A stretch of 64,000 nucleotides of DNA from Planosporangium thailandense (GTDB lineage: Bacteria > Actinomycetota > Actinomycetes > Mycobacteriales > Micromonosporaceae), in assembly GCF_011947195.1 (NCBI RefSeq), contig NZ_JAATVY010000014.1:96250-160249 (forward strand), written 5' to 3'. Under the pieces are notes generated by a model that made no database searches, had not been told where the DNA came from, and saw only the letters and a program-made list of their open reading frames with translations. The position numbers and the translations under genes were made by a program. Shown piece after piece: positions 50,648 through 59,362 of this stretch. The stretch's first letter is position 1. The number at the start of each line of letters is the position of its first letter.

Positions 50648-52258
50648 ATGGGTCCCAGAGGTCGAACACAACTCACCAGCCGTCTACGAGCCGTACTCGC
50701 CGCACACGCTGAATCCGAACGGACCGGGATCCCGGTCGACGAAGTCATCGACATGCACGCCGCGGGCGTGTCCCGCCGCACGCTTCTCGGCGGCGCCGCC
50801 GTCGTCGGCGCGGCGGCCGTCACCTCAGCCGCCAGCGTCGCCCGGCCGGCCGCCGCGGCCGCCGCGCCCACCCCGCCGCCGTCGGTGACGATCGTGGGGG
50901 CGGGGCTCGCCGGCATCCGCGCCGCGCACTGGCTCTACCAGGTCAAGGGAATCCGGGCATCGGTCTACGAAGGCAGCTCCCGGATCGGTGGCCGCTGCTA
51001 CAGCCTGCGCGGCTTCTTCGACGACGGCGTCGTCGTCGAGCACGGCGGCGCGTTCATCAACACCGAGCACAACACGATCCGGAACCTCGCCAACAACCTC
51101 GGGCTCAGCCTGCGCGTGGCGAACGGCGGCAACCAGCCACCCGGCGGGGACAAGTACTGGATCGACGGCGCGGACTACCCGTACAGTGCCGCGAACGCCG
51201 ACTGGGGCCAGGTGTACGCGGCTTTCAAGGCGGCTCAGCAGGCGGCCCCGTACCCGCAGACCTACAACAGCTACACCGCGGCGGGTCTGCAGCTGGACAA
51301 CCAGACCGTCAATCAATGGCTGGACGCGAACATCCCCGGTGGACTGTCGAGCCGCTTCGCCAAGCTGATGCAGAGCAACGTCGTCGCCGAGTACGGTATG
51401 GACCCGGACCAGCAGTCCGCGCTGAACCTCATCTACCTGCTCGCCTGGAACGGGCAGAACTCGTTGGCCCCGCTCCCCGGGGACGACGAGAAGTACACGA
51501 TCATCGGCGGCAACGACCAGCTGCTGACCGCCATGGTCGGCCAACTGCCGGCCGGCACCGTGACCCTGGACCGCAAGCTGGTGGCGGTCAAGGCCAACGC
51601 CAACGGCTCGGTGACGTGCACGTTCCAGGCCGGCAACAAGTACACCGACGTGACCTCCGACAAGGTGATCCTCGCCCTGCCGTTCACGATGCTGCGCGAG
51701 TGCGACCTGTCCAAGGCCGGGTTCTCGACGGTGAAGATGCGTTCCATCAACCAGTTCGACCTGGGCAGCAACGCGAAGATCCACGTTCAGTTCACCAGCC
51801 GGCCCTGGGTGGCCCAGGGCTACGGCGGCGTCGCCTACACCAACGTCTCCGGCTTCCAGTGCGCCTGGGACGACGCGGTCAACCAGCCGACCAGCACCGG
51901 CGTGATCTGCGAGTTCCCGGGCGGCAGTCAAACCAAGGCGTGGACCGGCGCGGCGTTCGGCGCGGCGCCGGCCGGGCAGGTGACGGCGTTCCTCAACCAG
52001 TTGGAGCCCATCTTCCCCGGTGTCACCGCCGCCTACAACGGCAAGGCCTACCGGGACGCCTGGCCGCTCAACCCCTGGACCAAGGGCGCCTACTCGTGCC
52101 CCAGACCGGGCCAGTACACCGGCTTCTTCGGCATCGAGGCCGCCCGCGAAGGCAACGTCCACTTCGCCGGGGAGCACACCTCAATCGACTACTTCGGTTT
52201 CCTCAACGGTGCGGTCGAATCCGGTGAGCGCGCCGCCAAGGAGGTCACCGGACCGTAG
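50648..52258 (+). CDS. Tat-exported flavin monoamine oxidase
   Basis: A 536-residue protein with a twin-arginine signal (VSRRTLLGGAAVVGAAAVTS, about residues 42-61), an FAD motif VTIVGAGLAGIRAAHWLYQ, RIGGRCYSLRGFFDDGV, EHGGAFINTEHNTIR and the C-terminal FAD segment VHFAGEHTSIDYFGFLNGAV. This is the flavin amine oxidase family (MAO, putrescine or L-amino-acid oxidases). Export by Tat places it outside the membrane, so it could attack an amine before uptake. The start is preceded by GGAGG and the gene lies 120 bp downstream of the SIS gene. Confidence 0.9.
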   Translation: MGPRGRTQLTSRLRAVLAAHAESERTGIPVDEVIDMHAAGVSRRTLLGGAAVVGAAAVTSAASVARPAAAAAAPTPPPSVTIVGAGLAGIRAAHWLYQVKGIRASVYEGSSRIGGRCYSLRGFFDDGVVVEHGGAFINTEHNTIRNLANNLGLSLRVANGGNQPPGGDKYWIDGADYPYSAANADWGQVYAAFKAAQQAAPYPQTYNSYTAAGLQLDNQTVNQWLDANIPGGLSSRFAKLMQSNVVAEYGMDPDQQSALNLIYLLAWNGQNSLAPLPGDDEKYTIIGGNDQLLTAMVGQLPAGTVTLDRKLVAVKANANGSVTCTFQAGNKYTDVTSDKVILALPFTMLRECDLSKAGFSTVKMRSINQFDLGSNAKIHVQFTSRPWVAQGYGGVAYTNVSGFQCAWDDAVNQPTSTGVICEFPGGSQTKAWTGAAFGAAPAGQVTAFLNQLEPIFPGVTAAYNGKAYRDAWPLNPWTKGAYSCPRPGQYTGFFGIEAAREGNVHFAGEHTSIDYFGFLNGAVESGERAAKEVTGP

Positions 52259-52592
52259 GACGAGCGTCTGCGCAACGCGGTGCTGCCTCGCCGCCGACTA
52301 CCCCGGGGCGGCAGCACCGCCCGCGGACACGCTCGACGCTCCGACCGCCGCGCCGCCGGTCCGTCTCCTGGGCTTCGTTGCCGTCTGGACGTGCGTGCGC
52401 TGGGATCTAGAGTTGGAGGTGAGGTACCGGAATCCGCGCACTCGTCGGGCCATGGCGTCGCCTGGACGGGCACCGGGCCTCGCCTGAGCGGGTTCGGGTT
52501 CGAAAGTCGCTCGCGTGGCGGAGCAACGGGGTCCGGAGGCGGATGCGGCGGGCGCGGCGAGCGATCGAGTCACCTCTGGGCGAGGAGCCGCC
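52259..52592. other. 334-bp gap, no gene seen
   Basis: No frame in this stretch has both a ribosome-binding site and coding character. It separates the amine locus from the flavohemoprotein gene. The last bases (CGAGGAG, 52580-52587) are the next ribosome-binding site. Confidence 0.5.
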
Positions 52593-53801
52593 ATGCTCTC
52601 CGACAGATCCCGGCCGATCGTCGAGGCGACGCTGCCGGTCGTGGCCGACAACATCAAGGAGATCGCGGAGCGGTTCTACCGGCACATGTTCACCGCGCAC
52701 CCGGAGTTGCTGGACGGGATCTTCAACCGCGGCAACCAGGTAAGCGGCGCCCAGCAGCAGGCGCTGGCCGGCTCAGTGGCAGCGTTCGCCAGCAATCTGA
52801 TCAATAGGCCGGGCCGGCTGCCCGACCGGCTGCTGTCCCGCATCGGGCACAAGCACGCGTCCCTGGGTATCCGGCCCGACCAGTACCAGATCGTCCACGA
52901 CCACCTGATGTGGGCCATCGCCGACGTGCTCGGCGACGCGGTGACCCCGGAGGTGGCGGCTGCGTGGGACGAGGTGTACTGGCTGATGGCCTACGCGCTG
53001 ATCAACCAGGAGCGCGGGCTGTACAGCGCGCGCGGCGTCACCCCCGAGACGGTGTGGCGGCAATGGGAGGTCGAACAGAAGATCACCGAGACTCCGGAGG
53101 TGGTGACGTTCGTCGTCAAACGCATCGACGACCGCCTGGTGAAGACGTCGCTGCCCGGCCAGTACGTCACCGTGCAGATGCCGATGCCCGACGGTGTGCG
53201 CCAGCCGCGCCAGTACAGCCTGACCCGCGCCGACGACGGCGAGCACCGTCAATTCACGGTCAAGTGGGTGCACGGTGACGGCAAGCCCGACGGGGAGGTG
53301 TCCACGCTGCTGCACAATGCCGTCAACGTGGGCGACGTGCTGACGATGTCGCTGCCGTTCGGCGACGTCGTGCTCTACGACGCCGGGTGCCCGGTGGTGT
53401 TCGCCAGCGCCGGCATCGGGATCACCCCGATGGCCGGCATGCTCTCGCACCTGGTCACCGCTGGCTCGCATCTGCAGATCATGCTGCTGCACGCCGACGC
53501 CGACGAGGACTCCTTCGCGCTGCGCCACCAGATCGTCGCCGACATCGCCGCGCTGCCCGACGCCTCGCTGTACGTCTGGTACGAACACGGCGCGGAGACC
53601 CGCCTGCCGGTGGCCGGGGTCTTCGCCGGCCTGATGGACGTCTCGCAGGTCACGCTGCCCGACAACGCCGCCTACTACCTGTGCGGCCCGCTGCCGTTCA
53701 TGTCTGCGGTCCGCAGCGCGCTCATCGAGCGGGGTGTGCCGGCCCGGGACATCCAGTACGAGGTGTTCGGTCCGGACCTGTGGCAGGCCGACGTCGAGTA
53801 G
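52593..53801 (+). CDS. hmp: Flavohemoprotein (nitric oxide dioxygenase), copy 1
   Basis: A 402-residue Hmp: globin domain (residues 1-140) with Tyr in RFYRHMFTAHPELL (B10), FNRGNQVSGAQQQAL and the proximal-His region IGHKHASLGIRPDQY. The FAD domain has RQPRQYSLTRAD and the NAD domain CPVVFASAGIGITPMAGML, YYLCGPLPFM and YEVFGP. It converts NO to nitrate with NAD(P)H and O2. ATG 52593 has GAGGAG upstream; the longer frame from 52515 lacks one. A second Hmp of different sequence lies at 56306-57520. Confidence 0.95.
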   Translation: MLSDRSRPIVEATLPVVADNIKEIAERFYRHMFTAHPELLDGIFNRGNQVSGAQQQALAGSVAAFASNLINRPGRLPDRLLSRIGHKHASLGIRPDQYQIVHDHLMWAIADVLGDAVTPEVAAAWDEVYWLMAYALINQERGLYSARGVTPETVWRQWEVEQKITETPEVVTFVVKRIDDRLVKTSLPGQYVTVQMPMPDGVRQPRQYSLTRADDGEHRQFTVKWVHGDGKPDGEVSTLLHNAVNVGDVLTMSLPFGDVVLYDAGCPVVFASAGIGITPMAGMLSHLVTAGSHLQIMLLHADADEDSFALRHQIVADIAALPDASLYVWYEHGAETRLPVAGVFAGLMDVSQVTLPDNAAYYLCGPLPFMSAVRSALIERGVPARDIQYEVFGPDLWQADVE

Positions 53802-53838
53802 CCCGCCCGCCGCCGGGCATCGCTGCGCGGTGTCCGCG

Positions 53839-54618
53839 CTACCGCAGCGTTACCACGACCAGCAACAGCAGCACGCAGTTCACAATCTCCACCACGCCGG
53901 TCCGTTTCGGCGTCCAGCCGAGCCGGGGGAGGAGCGCGGCGCGGGCCAGCAGCCAGGCGAACAGCGCGGCGCTCCACGGTCCGAACCAGGCGGCGACCGC
54001 GAACGCGAGGACGTGATAGCCGACGGACAGGCGCAGGTACGCGGGGTTGCCGCGCTCTCGGATGATGGTTTTGACGTAGTAGACGGTGCCCAGGAAGTAC
54101 GCGAGGCACAGCGCGAACACCCCGAGCAGCGCGGCCGGCCGGGCGCCGGCGACAGCGCCGACGACGAACACCATCAGGCAGCTCTGCAGCACCGAAGCGA
54201 CGTCGTTGACGAACGCCCGTTCCCGACGCCTGGCGGCGTACCAGGCGTTGGCGGCGAACAGCGCGGCGTAGGCCGGGGCGTAGAGCAGTACCCGGGGGCG
54301 CACGATGACCACGACCGCCGCCAGCGGCGCGACCACGGCGGCGTACAGCACCAACTGGTCGCGGTACCGGCTGACCCGGCGGGACTTGACCGCCTGGAAC
54401 ACGTAGTAGGACAGCAGGTACCCGGCGACCCAGGCGACGAGCAGCGGCGCGTCGGGCCACCGGTAGCCGGCCGCGATCAGCCCGGCGAGGTACGGCACCG
54501 CGAGCATCGCCCACGCGCCGTGCTGCGGCGGGACGAAGCGTCGCCGGCGCGTGCCCTTCCCGGGCTGCCGGACGGGGCGCACCGGGGTTTCGACCGGGAC
54601 GGTGCGCCCGCCGGTCAC
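53839..54618 (-). CDS. YwiC-like family membrane protein
   Basis: The 259-residue protein has VPPQHGAWAMLAVPYLAGLI near the N-terminus, the signature of YwiC-like proteins (PF14256), and about six transmembrane helices ending VEIVNCVLLLLVVVTL. In Bacillus, ywiC lies next to fnr and narK, so the family is associated with anaerobic or nitrogen-oxide metabolism, but its function is not established. It starts at a GTG that overlaps the regulator gene by 4 bp (GTGA), so both are co-transcribed. Confidence 0.85.
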   Translation of the reverse strand: MTGGRTVPVETPVRPVRQPGKGTRRRRFVPPQHGAWAMLAVPYLAGLIAAGYRWPDAPLLVAWVAGYLLSYYVFQAVKSRRVSRYRDQLVLYAAVVAPLAAVVVIVRPRVLLYAPAYAALFAANAWYAARRRERAFVNDVASVLQSCLMVFVVGAVAGARPAALLGVFALCLAYFLGTVYYVKTIIRERGNPAYLRLSVGYHVLAFAVAAWFGPWSAALFAWLLARAALLPRLGWTPKRTGVVEIVNCVLLLLVVVTLR

Positions 54619-55352
54619 CGGTCCGGCCGCTCGTCGCGTGGGGCGGGGGTGCCGGCCCGGACCCGGACCACGCAGGCGCCGGGCGCGGCGAACGGTTCCA
54701 GGTCGGTATCGGAGGTCGATGCGCCGAGGGCGCCGAGCGCGCCGCCGATGACGCCGAGGTGTACGCCGCACACGACGTCCGGATTGGTCTCGGCTAGTTC
54801 CAGGAACGGGCAGGTGTGCAGGTGCAGTACGGCCGAGTCGGAGTCGTCCCGCTGTGCCACCGCAGGCGTGAAGCCAAGGCCGTCGAGCACCCGGACCAGC
54901 CCATCGACGGGCGCGGCGCGACCCAGTGGGGCGGCCAGCGCGCGCCCCCAGTCGCGGCCGGCGCGTATGCCGGCGGTGTGCGGGTCGTCCTCGACCCGGG
55001 CCAGGTGCCCGATCAGGGCGGCGGCCAGGCCGCGGTAGGCCAGGCCGGCGCCGGCCGCGGGCTCGTTCCCATCCTCGGTCCGGGGCGCAGGGTGGTAGTG
55101 CCAGGCGGGCCGGCCGGGTGATCCGTCGGACTGGCGTCGGCGCACCAGCAGGCCGGAGTCGACGAGCTGGTCCAGGTGCGCGCGCACGGTGCTCGGGTGC
55201 AGCCCTGTCGCGTCGGCCACCTCGGCGGCGGTGAGCCCGGACTCGGAGCGGCGGACCAGGTGCAGCATGCGCACCCGGCTGGCCGCGGCCAGGGCCCGGT
55301 GGCGGGAAGTGTCTGGTGGGCCACTGAAAGGGCCGTGCCGTGGCGTACTCAC
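54615..55352 (-). CDS. ArsR/SufR-like winged-helix regulator with putative Fe-S site
   Basis: A winged helix (MLHLVRRSESGLTAAEVADA, HPSTVRAHLDQLVDSGLLVR) is followed by a C-terminal domain with HLHTCPFLELAETNPDVVCG and VHLGVIGGALGAL. The C-P-F-x-x-L-A / C-x-x-H arrangement is like SufR-type regulators, which bind an iron-sulfur cluster. An Fe-S sensor would fit a cluster of flavohemoprotein and hemerythrin genes, because NO destroys such clusters. I prefer GTG 55352 (245 residues), since ATG 55382 would leave only 20 bp between divergent genes and cover a palindrome. Confidence 0.75.
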   Translation of the reverse strand: MSTPRHGPFSGPPDTSRHRALAAASRVRMLHLVRRSESGLTAAEVADATGLHPSTVRAHLDQLVDSGLLVRRRQSDGSPGRPAWHYHPAPRTEDGNEPAAGAGLAYRGLAAALIGHLARVEDDPHTAGIRAGRDWGRALAAPLGRAAPVDGLVRVLDGLGFTPAVAQRDDSDSAVLHLHTCPFLELAETNPDVVCGVHLGVIGGALGALGASTSDTDLEPFAAPGACVVRVRAGTPAPRDERPDR

Positions 55353-55362
55353 GGTAGACAAG

Positions 55363-55370
55363 GTTATAAC
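55363..55370. promoter_or_regulatory. Short palindrome in divergent promoter
   Basis: GTTATAAC is a perfect 8-bp palindrome in an AT-rich stretch between the divergent regulator gene and the hemerythrin-DUF2249 gene. It is the most obvious candidate for the regulator's binding site or a -10 region. Confidence 0.4.
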
Positions 55371-55402
55371 GGTATTCGCCATCAAAACTAGGGAGGGCTT
55401 CC

Positions 55403-56260
55403 ATGTCACACCCTGTCCCCGAGGCCGCAGACCGTGACCGGGCGGCCGCGGCAGCCGTGCGGCGCCACCACGCCCAGCTCGCGTACGAACTCGACCAGCA
55501 CGCCGAGTCCCTGCTGCGACTGGTTGACAACCAGTCTCTGCCCGAGGCGGCGCAGGCCCGCCAAGACCTGGTGGCCTACCTGCGGCGCGACCTTGTGCCG
55601 CACGCGCTCGCCGAGGAGGACACGCTGTACCCGGCCGCCGCCGGACGTCCGGCCGGTGCGCTGCTGGTCGAGGGGATGCTCGGCGAGCATCGCGCGATCA
55701 CCGCACTCGTGGACGAGATCGCCGCCAGCGGCTCGCTGATCCGGGCGGCGAGCGCCGCGCGCGCCCTCACGGCGCTGTTCGCCACGCACCTGGCCAAGGA
55801 GAACGACCTGATCCTGCCGCTGCTGGTCAACGCGCCCGAGGTGGCACTGGCCGATCTGCTGGCGGGCATGCACGACCTGCTCGGCGCCGCGCACGCTCCG
55901 CACAGGCATGCTCCCGACGCTCCGGCATCGGTCGATCAAGGCGGAGGCTGCGGCTGCGGAGGCTGCGGCTGTGGAGGAGGTGGCGACCGCGCCGCCGGCT
56001 CCGCCCCGGTTCAGCCGCTCGGCGTCGACGCCCTCCTCGACGTACGACAGGCGCCACACAACGAGCGGCACGCACTGGTGCTGTCCACCGTGAAGTCCCT
56101 CGCGCCCGGCGAGGCGGTGGTCCTGGTCGCCGACCACGCGCCGCGACCGGTACTGGCACAGGTCGACGCCCACCTGCCCGGCCAGATCGAGACGCAGTGG
56201 CTGCAGTCCGGCCCGGAGCTCTGGCGGGTACGGCTGGAACGGGTAGTCATGCCCGGCTGA
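55403..56260 (+). CDS. Hemerythrin-domain protein fused to DUF2249
   Basis: The 285-residue protein has a hemerythrin/HHE domain (residues about 18-160) with histidines in AVRRHHAQLAYELDQHAESL, DLVPHALAEEDTLYPAA, MLGEHRAITALVDE and FATHLAKENDLILPLL. A cysteine- and glycine-rich linker (GGGCGCGGCGCGGGG, about residue 176) leads to a DUF2249 domain (VDALLDVRQAPHNERHALVL; APGEAVVLVADHAPRPVLAQ). Both domains are often found with NO and O2 stress genes. The linker cysteines could bind a metal. GGGAGGG precedes the ATG. It precedes the second Hmp by 45 bp and probably shares its promoter. Confidence 0.85.
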   Translation: MSHPVPEAADRDRAAAAAVRRHHAQLAYELDQHAESLLRLVDNQSLPEAAQARQDLVAYLRRDLVPHALAEEDTLYPAAAGRPAGALLVEGMLGEHRAITALVDEIAASGSLIRAASAARALTALFATHLAKENDLILPLLVNAPEVALADLLAGMHDLLGAAHAPHRHAPDAPASVDQGGGCGCGGCGCGGGGDRAAGSAPVQPLGVDALLDVRQAPHNERHALVLSTVKSLAPGEAVVLVADHAPRPVLAQVDAHLPGQIETQWLQSGPELWRVRLERVVMPG

Positions 56261-56305
56261 CCTGCGCACCACGCTGCAAGCCCTACCAGATCTGAGGAGA
56301 CACAC

Positions 56306-57520
56306 GTGCTCTCGGCGTCGTCAGCATCAATCATTGCCGCCACGCTGCCGCTGGTGACGGCGCACGGCGATGAGGTGACCGGCACCTTCTACGACCGTAT
56401 GTTCGCCGCCCACCCGCAGCTGCTCAATCTGTTCAACCGGGGCAACCAGGCCACTGGTGCGCAGCGGCAGGCACTCGCCGCGTCCGTCGTCGCGTACGCC
56501 GAGCACCTCACCGGTGCCACCGACCTGCCGTGGAACGCCATCCTCGACCGGATCTCCCACAAGCACGCCTCGCTGGGCATCACCCCGGCCCAGTACACGA
56601 TCGTCGGGCGCCACCTGCTCGCCGCCGTGGCCGAGGTCCTCGGCGACGCCGTCACGCCGGAGATCGCCGCCGCCTGGGACGAGGTGTACTGGCTGATGGC
56701 CTGCGAGCTGATCGCCCGCGAAGGGCGGCTCTACCACAGCGCCGGCGTCGGCCCCGAGGTCAACGTGTGGCGCAGCTGGCGGGTAACCGGTCGCATCGAA
56801 GAGACCCCCGACATCGTCTCGCTCACCCTCGCACCCGCCGACGGTGGCCCGGTGCCGGCCTTCACCCCTGGACAGTACGTGTCGGTCGCCGTCGACCGCG
56901 GCCCGCACGACCAGCAGATCCGCCAGTACAGCCTGTCCGGTCGCCCCGGCACGAACAGCCTGCGGATCACCGTCAAGCGCGTCCGCAGCACCCCCGACGC
57001 CCCCGCCGGTGCGGTCTCCACCTACCTGCACGAACGGGTCGCGGTCGGGGACACGCTGCGGCTCAGCCCGCCGTTCGGCGAGGTGAACGCGGTCTCAGGC
57101 GACGGCCCGCTGCTGCTGGTCAGCGCGGGAATCGGGCTCACCCCGGCGATGTCGGCGCTGGACCATCTCGCCGCGACCGCACCGCAGCGGCAGGTGACCC
57201 TGGTACACGCTGACCGTACCGAGTCCGCCCACGCCCTGCGCGACGAGCTGGGGCGGCTGATCGACGAGCTGCCCGAGATCGCGGTCCAGCTCTGGTACGA
57301 AGAGGTCGTCTCGGACTGTGGGCTGCCCGGCGCGCAGGTCAAGGCCGGCCTGGTCGACCCGGATCTCATCCCGCTGGTTCCCGGGGTCCGGGCGCACCTG
57401 TGCGGACCGGTGGCCTTCATGGCGGGCGTCCGCCGCGGACTCGTCGCCCGCGGCGTCCCGGCCGAGAACATCGCGTACGAGGTGTTCGGTCCCGGGATGC
57501 TGCGCCACGACCACAATTGA
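56306..57520 (+). CDS. hmp: Flavohemoprotein (nitric oxide dioxygenase), copy 2
   Basis: A 404-residue Hmp starting from a GTG with GAGGAG upstream. The globin part has GTFYDRMFAAHPQLLNLFNR and ISHKHASLGITPAQY; the reductase has IRQYSLSGRPGTNSLR, LLLVSAGIGLTPAMSAL, AHLCGPVAFM and YEVFGPG. Compared with copy 1 it shares the architecture and all key residues but many positions differ, so the duplication is old. It follows the hemerythrin-DUF2249 gene and may be the NO-inducible copy controlled by the SufR-like regulator. Confidence 0.95.
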   Translation: MLSASSASIIAATLPLVTAHGDEVTGTFYDRMFAAHPQLLNLFNRGNQATGAQRQALAASVVAYAEHLTGATDLPWNAILDRISHKHASLGITPAQYTIVGRHLLAAVAEVLGDAVTPEIAAAWDEVYWLMACELIAREGRLYHSAGVGPEVNVWRSWRVTGRIEETPDIVSLTLAPADGGPVPAFTPGQYVSVAVDRGPHDQQIRQYSLSGRPGTNSLRITVKRVRSTPDAPAGAVSTYLHERVAVGDTLRLSPPFGEVNAVSGDGPLLLVSAGIGLTPAMSALDHLAATAPQRQVTLVHADRTESAHALRDELGRLIDELPEIAVQLWYEEVVSDCGLPGAQVKAGLVDPDLIPLVPGVRAHLCGPVAFMAGVRRGLVARGVPAENIAYEVFGPGMLRHDHN

Positions 57521-57761
57521 GCACAGGCCCGGAGTGGCCGGATATCGGGCGCCCGGCCGGCGGCGTCGCGGCCCCGGATCGGGATCCCCGGCCACGGTTC
57601 AGCCGTCACTGGCACCGGCCGCGTCGGTGACGCGACTCGCCCCGGCCGACAACTGACCAACCCAACAGCCAAGATCAGCCGTTAGATTGACTGTCCCGTC
57701 CTGGCATTGGCGCTAGTCTGCCGATCTTGTTGATCGTCATGGATCTGCCGGGAGGGTGCGC

Positions 57762-58955
57762 GTGACCGTCGAGGAACCGGTGTCCGGCCCCGAGCCGGCC
57801 GGTGAGCCGGGGGAGGGAGCCCCGATCGCGCCGCCGATGGTGCCGGTCCCGGGTGCTCCGGCTGCGCAGGCTGCGGCGCCGACCCTGGGTGCTCCGCCGG
57901 CGGGGTACTGGGCGTACGGCCCCCAGCCGCCGGTCCGGCGCACCGACTGGAACGGCTTCGCGATCGCCTCGTTCGTGCTCGGCCTGGTCGGCGGCGTGCT
58001 ACTCAGCGTCGTGTTCGGTGTCGTCGCCCTGGTCAAGATCAGAAAGACCGGACAGCGGGGCAAGGGCCTCGCCATCGCTGGTCTGACGCTGGCCGGGGTG
58101 TGGCTACTGGTCATCGCACTCGTGGTCGTCATCGGCGTGGCCACCGCCATCCGGAGCGACCGGAACGCGGCGCGTGCTGTGACCCGGCCCGGCGTCGTGG
58201 GGATCTTCACGCTCAGGGCCGGTGACTGCTTTCGGCACGGCCCGTTCACCGACGGCACGAGTACCGCGTCGGCCCGGGTCACCGTGGTCCCGTGTACGCA
58301 GTCGCACAACGCCGAGGTGATAGGACTGGTGTCCGCCGGCGACGAGGCCGAGTACCCCGGCAGCGACGCGCTCGGCCAGCGGGCCAAGGGGCTGTGCGAC
58401 GAGCAACTGCACTCGTACGTGTTCGACCTGCTGTCGCTGCCGGCCGAAACCGGCGTGCGCTGGTACTTCCCGCTCGAGTCCAGGTGGCGGCTGGGTCTGC
58501 ACGACGTCACGTGCTTCCTCGCCTCCGAGCAGCAGTCGGTGACGAGGTCGCTACGGGAGGACGACACCACGCTGACCATGGAGCAGCAGCGGTACCTGCG
58601 GGCCGTCAACCAGTACAACATCGAGATAGCCGAGATGGGCGATGCGGTGTCGACCGGGTCATGGTCGAAGGTGCGTACCCTCGCCGTCTGGGTGGCGTCG
58701 GCGCAGGTTGCGGAGCGGGCGACGCTGATCTCGGCGCCCTGGTCGAGCGCGGTGCAGCCGGCGGTGGACCGGCTCGTCGCCGACCAGGATGCGGCCATCG
58801 GGCTGTGGCACCAGGTCGGCGCTGCCGCGACCGACGCGGAGGTCCAGGCTCTGGCGGTGCGGGCATACCAGGCCGTCGGGCGCGACGATGTGCTGGCGGT
58901 GCGCCGTGCGCTCGGTCTGTCCACCACCCAGGGGGAGCCGGCCCACCGGCCGTAG
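57762..58955 (+). CDS. DUF4190-domain membrane protein with septum-formation-like region
   Basis: About 397 residues. A proline/alanine-rich N-terminus precedes two helices (FAIASFVLGLVGGVLLSVVF and GLTLAGVWLLVIALVVVIGV, about residues 65-85 and 107-127), the DUF4190 pattern. An extracytoplasmic domain follows: GDCFRHGPFTDGTSTASARV with VPCTQSHNAEVIGLVSAGD, which is the septum-formation family motif (cysteine pair, P-C-x-x-x-H-x-A-E-V). GTG 57762 is six bases after GGGAGG. Related proteins anchor at the cell envelope in actinomycetes; the function is unknown. Confidence 0.78.
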   Translation: MTVEEPVSGPEPAGEPGEGAPIAPPMVPVPGAPAAQAAAPTLGAPPAGYWAYGPQPPVRRTDWNGFAIASFVLGLVGGVLLSVVFGVVALVKIRKTGQRGKGLAIAGLTLAGVWLLVIALVVVIGVATAIRSDRNAARAVTRPGVVGIFTLRAGDCFRHGPFTDGTSTASARVTVVPCTQSHNAEVIGLVSAGDEAEYPGSDALGQRAKGLCDEQLHSYVFDLLSLPAETGVRWYFPLESRWRLGLHDVTCFLASEQQSVTRSLREDDTTLTMEQQRYLRAVNQYNIEIAEMGDAVSTGSWSKVRTLAVWVASAQVAERATLISAPWSSAVQPAVDRLVADQDAAIGLWHQVGAAATDAEVQALAVRAYQAVGRDDVLAVRRALGLSTTQGEPAHRP

Positions 58956-59131
58956 CTCCCCGGCGCCGTGCCCGCGGGACGAGCGCTGTCGTCGGCTAGG
59001 CGGAGTCCGGCTCTTCGAGCGCGGCGAGCGGGGCGGCCGGGCCCAGATGCGCGCGCAAATGCCGCAGGGTGGAGGCGTGGACCGGGTGCTGTATCCGGGT
59101 GGGTGCCTGATCGTTCACGCCACCCCGCCCC

Positions 59132-59186
59132 GGGTCCAGGGCGCTTCGCGTCGGCTACGCCGATGGCCTTCGGCCACCCTGGACCC
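59132..59186. repeat. Multi-hairpin palindromic element
   Basis: GGGTCCAGGG (59132-59141) pairs perfectly with CCCTGGACCC (59177-59186). Inside are TCGGC-TAC-GCCGA (59151-59163) and GGCC-TTC-GGCC (59165-59175), giving a cloverleaf-like fold. From memory, very similar elements are common in Micromonospora-type genomes. The rest of the 407-bp gap 58956-59362 has no supported gene. Confidence 0.8.
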
Positions 59187-59362
59187 CGGCCGTGTGTCGA
59201 GGATCCTGGCACCGGTGCGGGGACGGGGCGGTGTGGCGAGCCATCCGGCTGGGTCCGTGCCCACTGTTGCGGTCCACGCTGGCTCACCGGATCCAGTGCC
59301 CAGGCGCAAGGTTTCCCGCCAAGGCGGATCGTCGACGTGTGCGATAACGGAAGAGGCGATAT

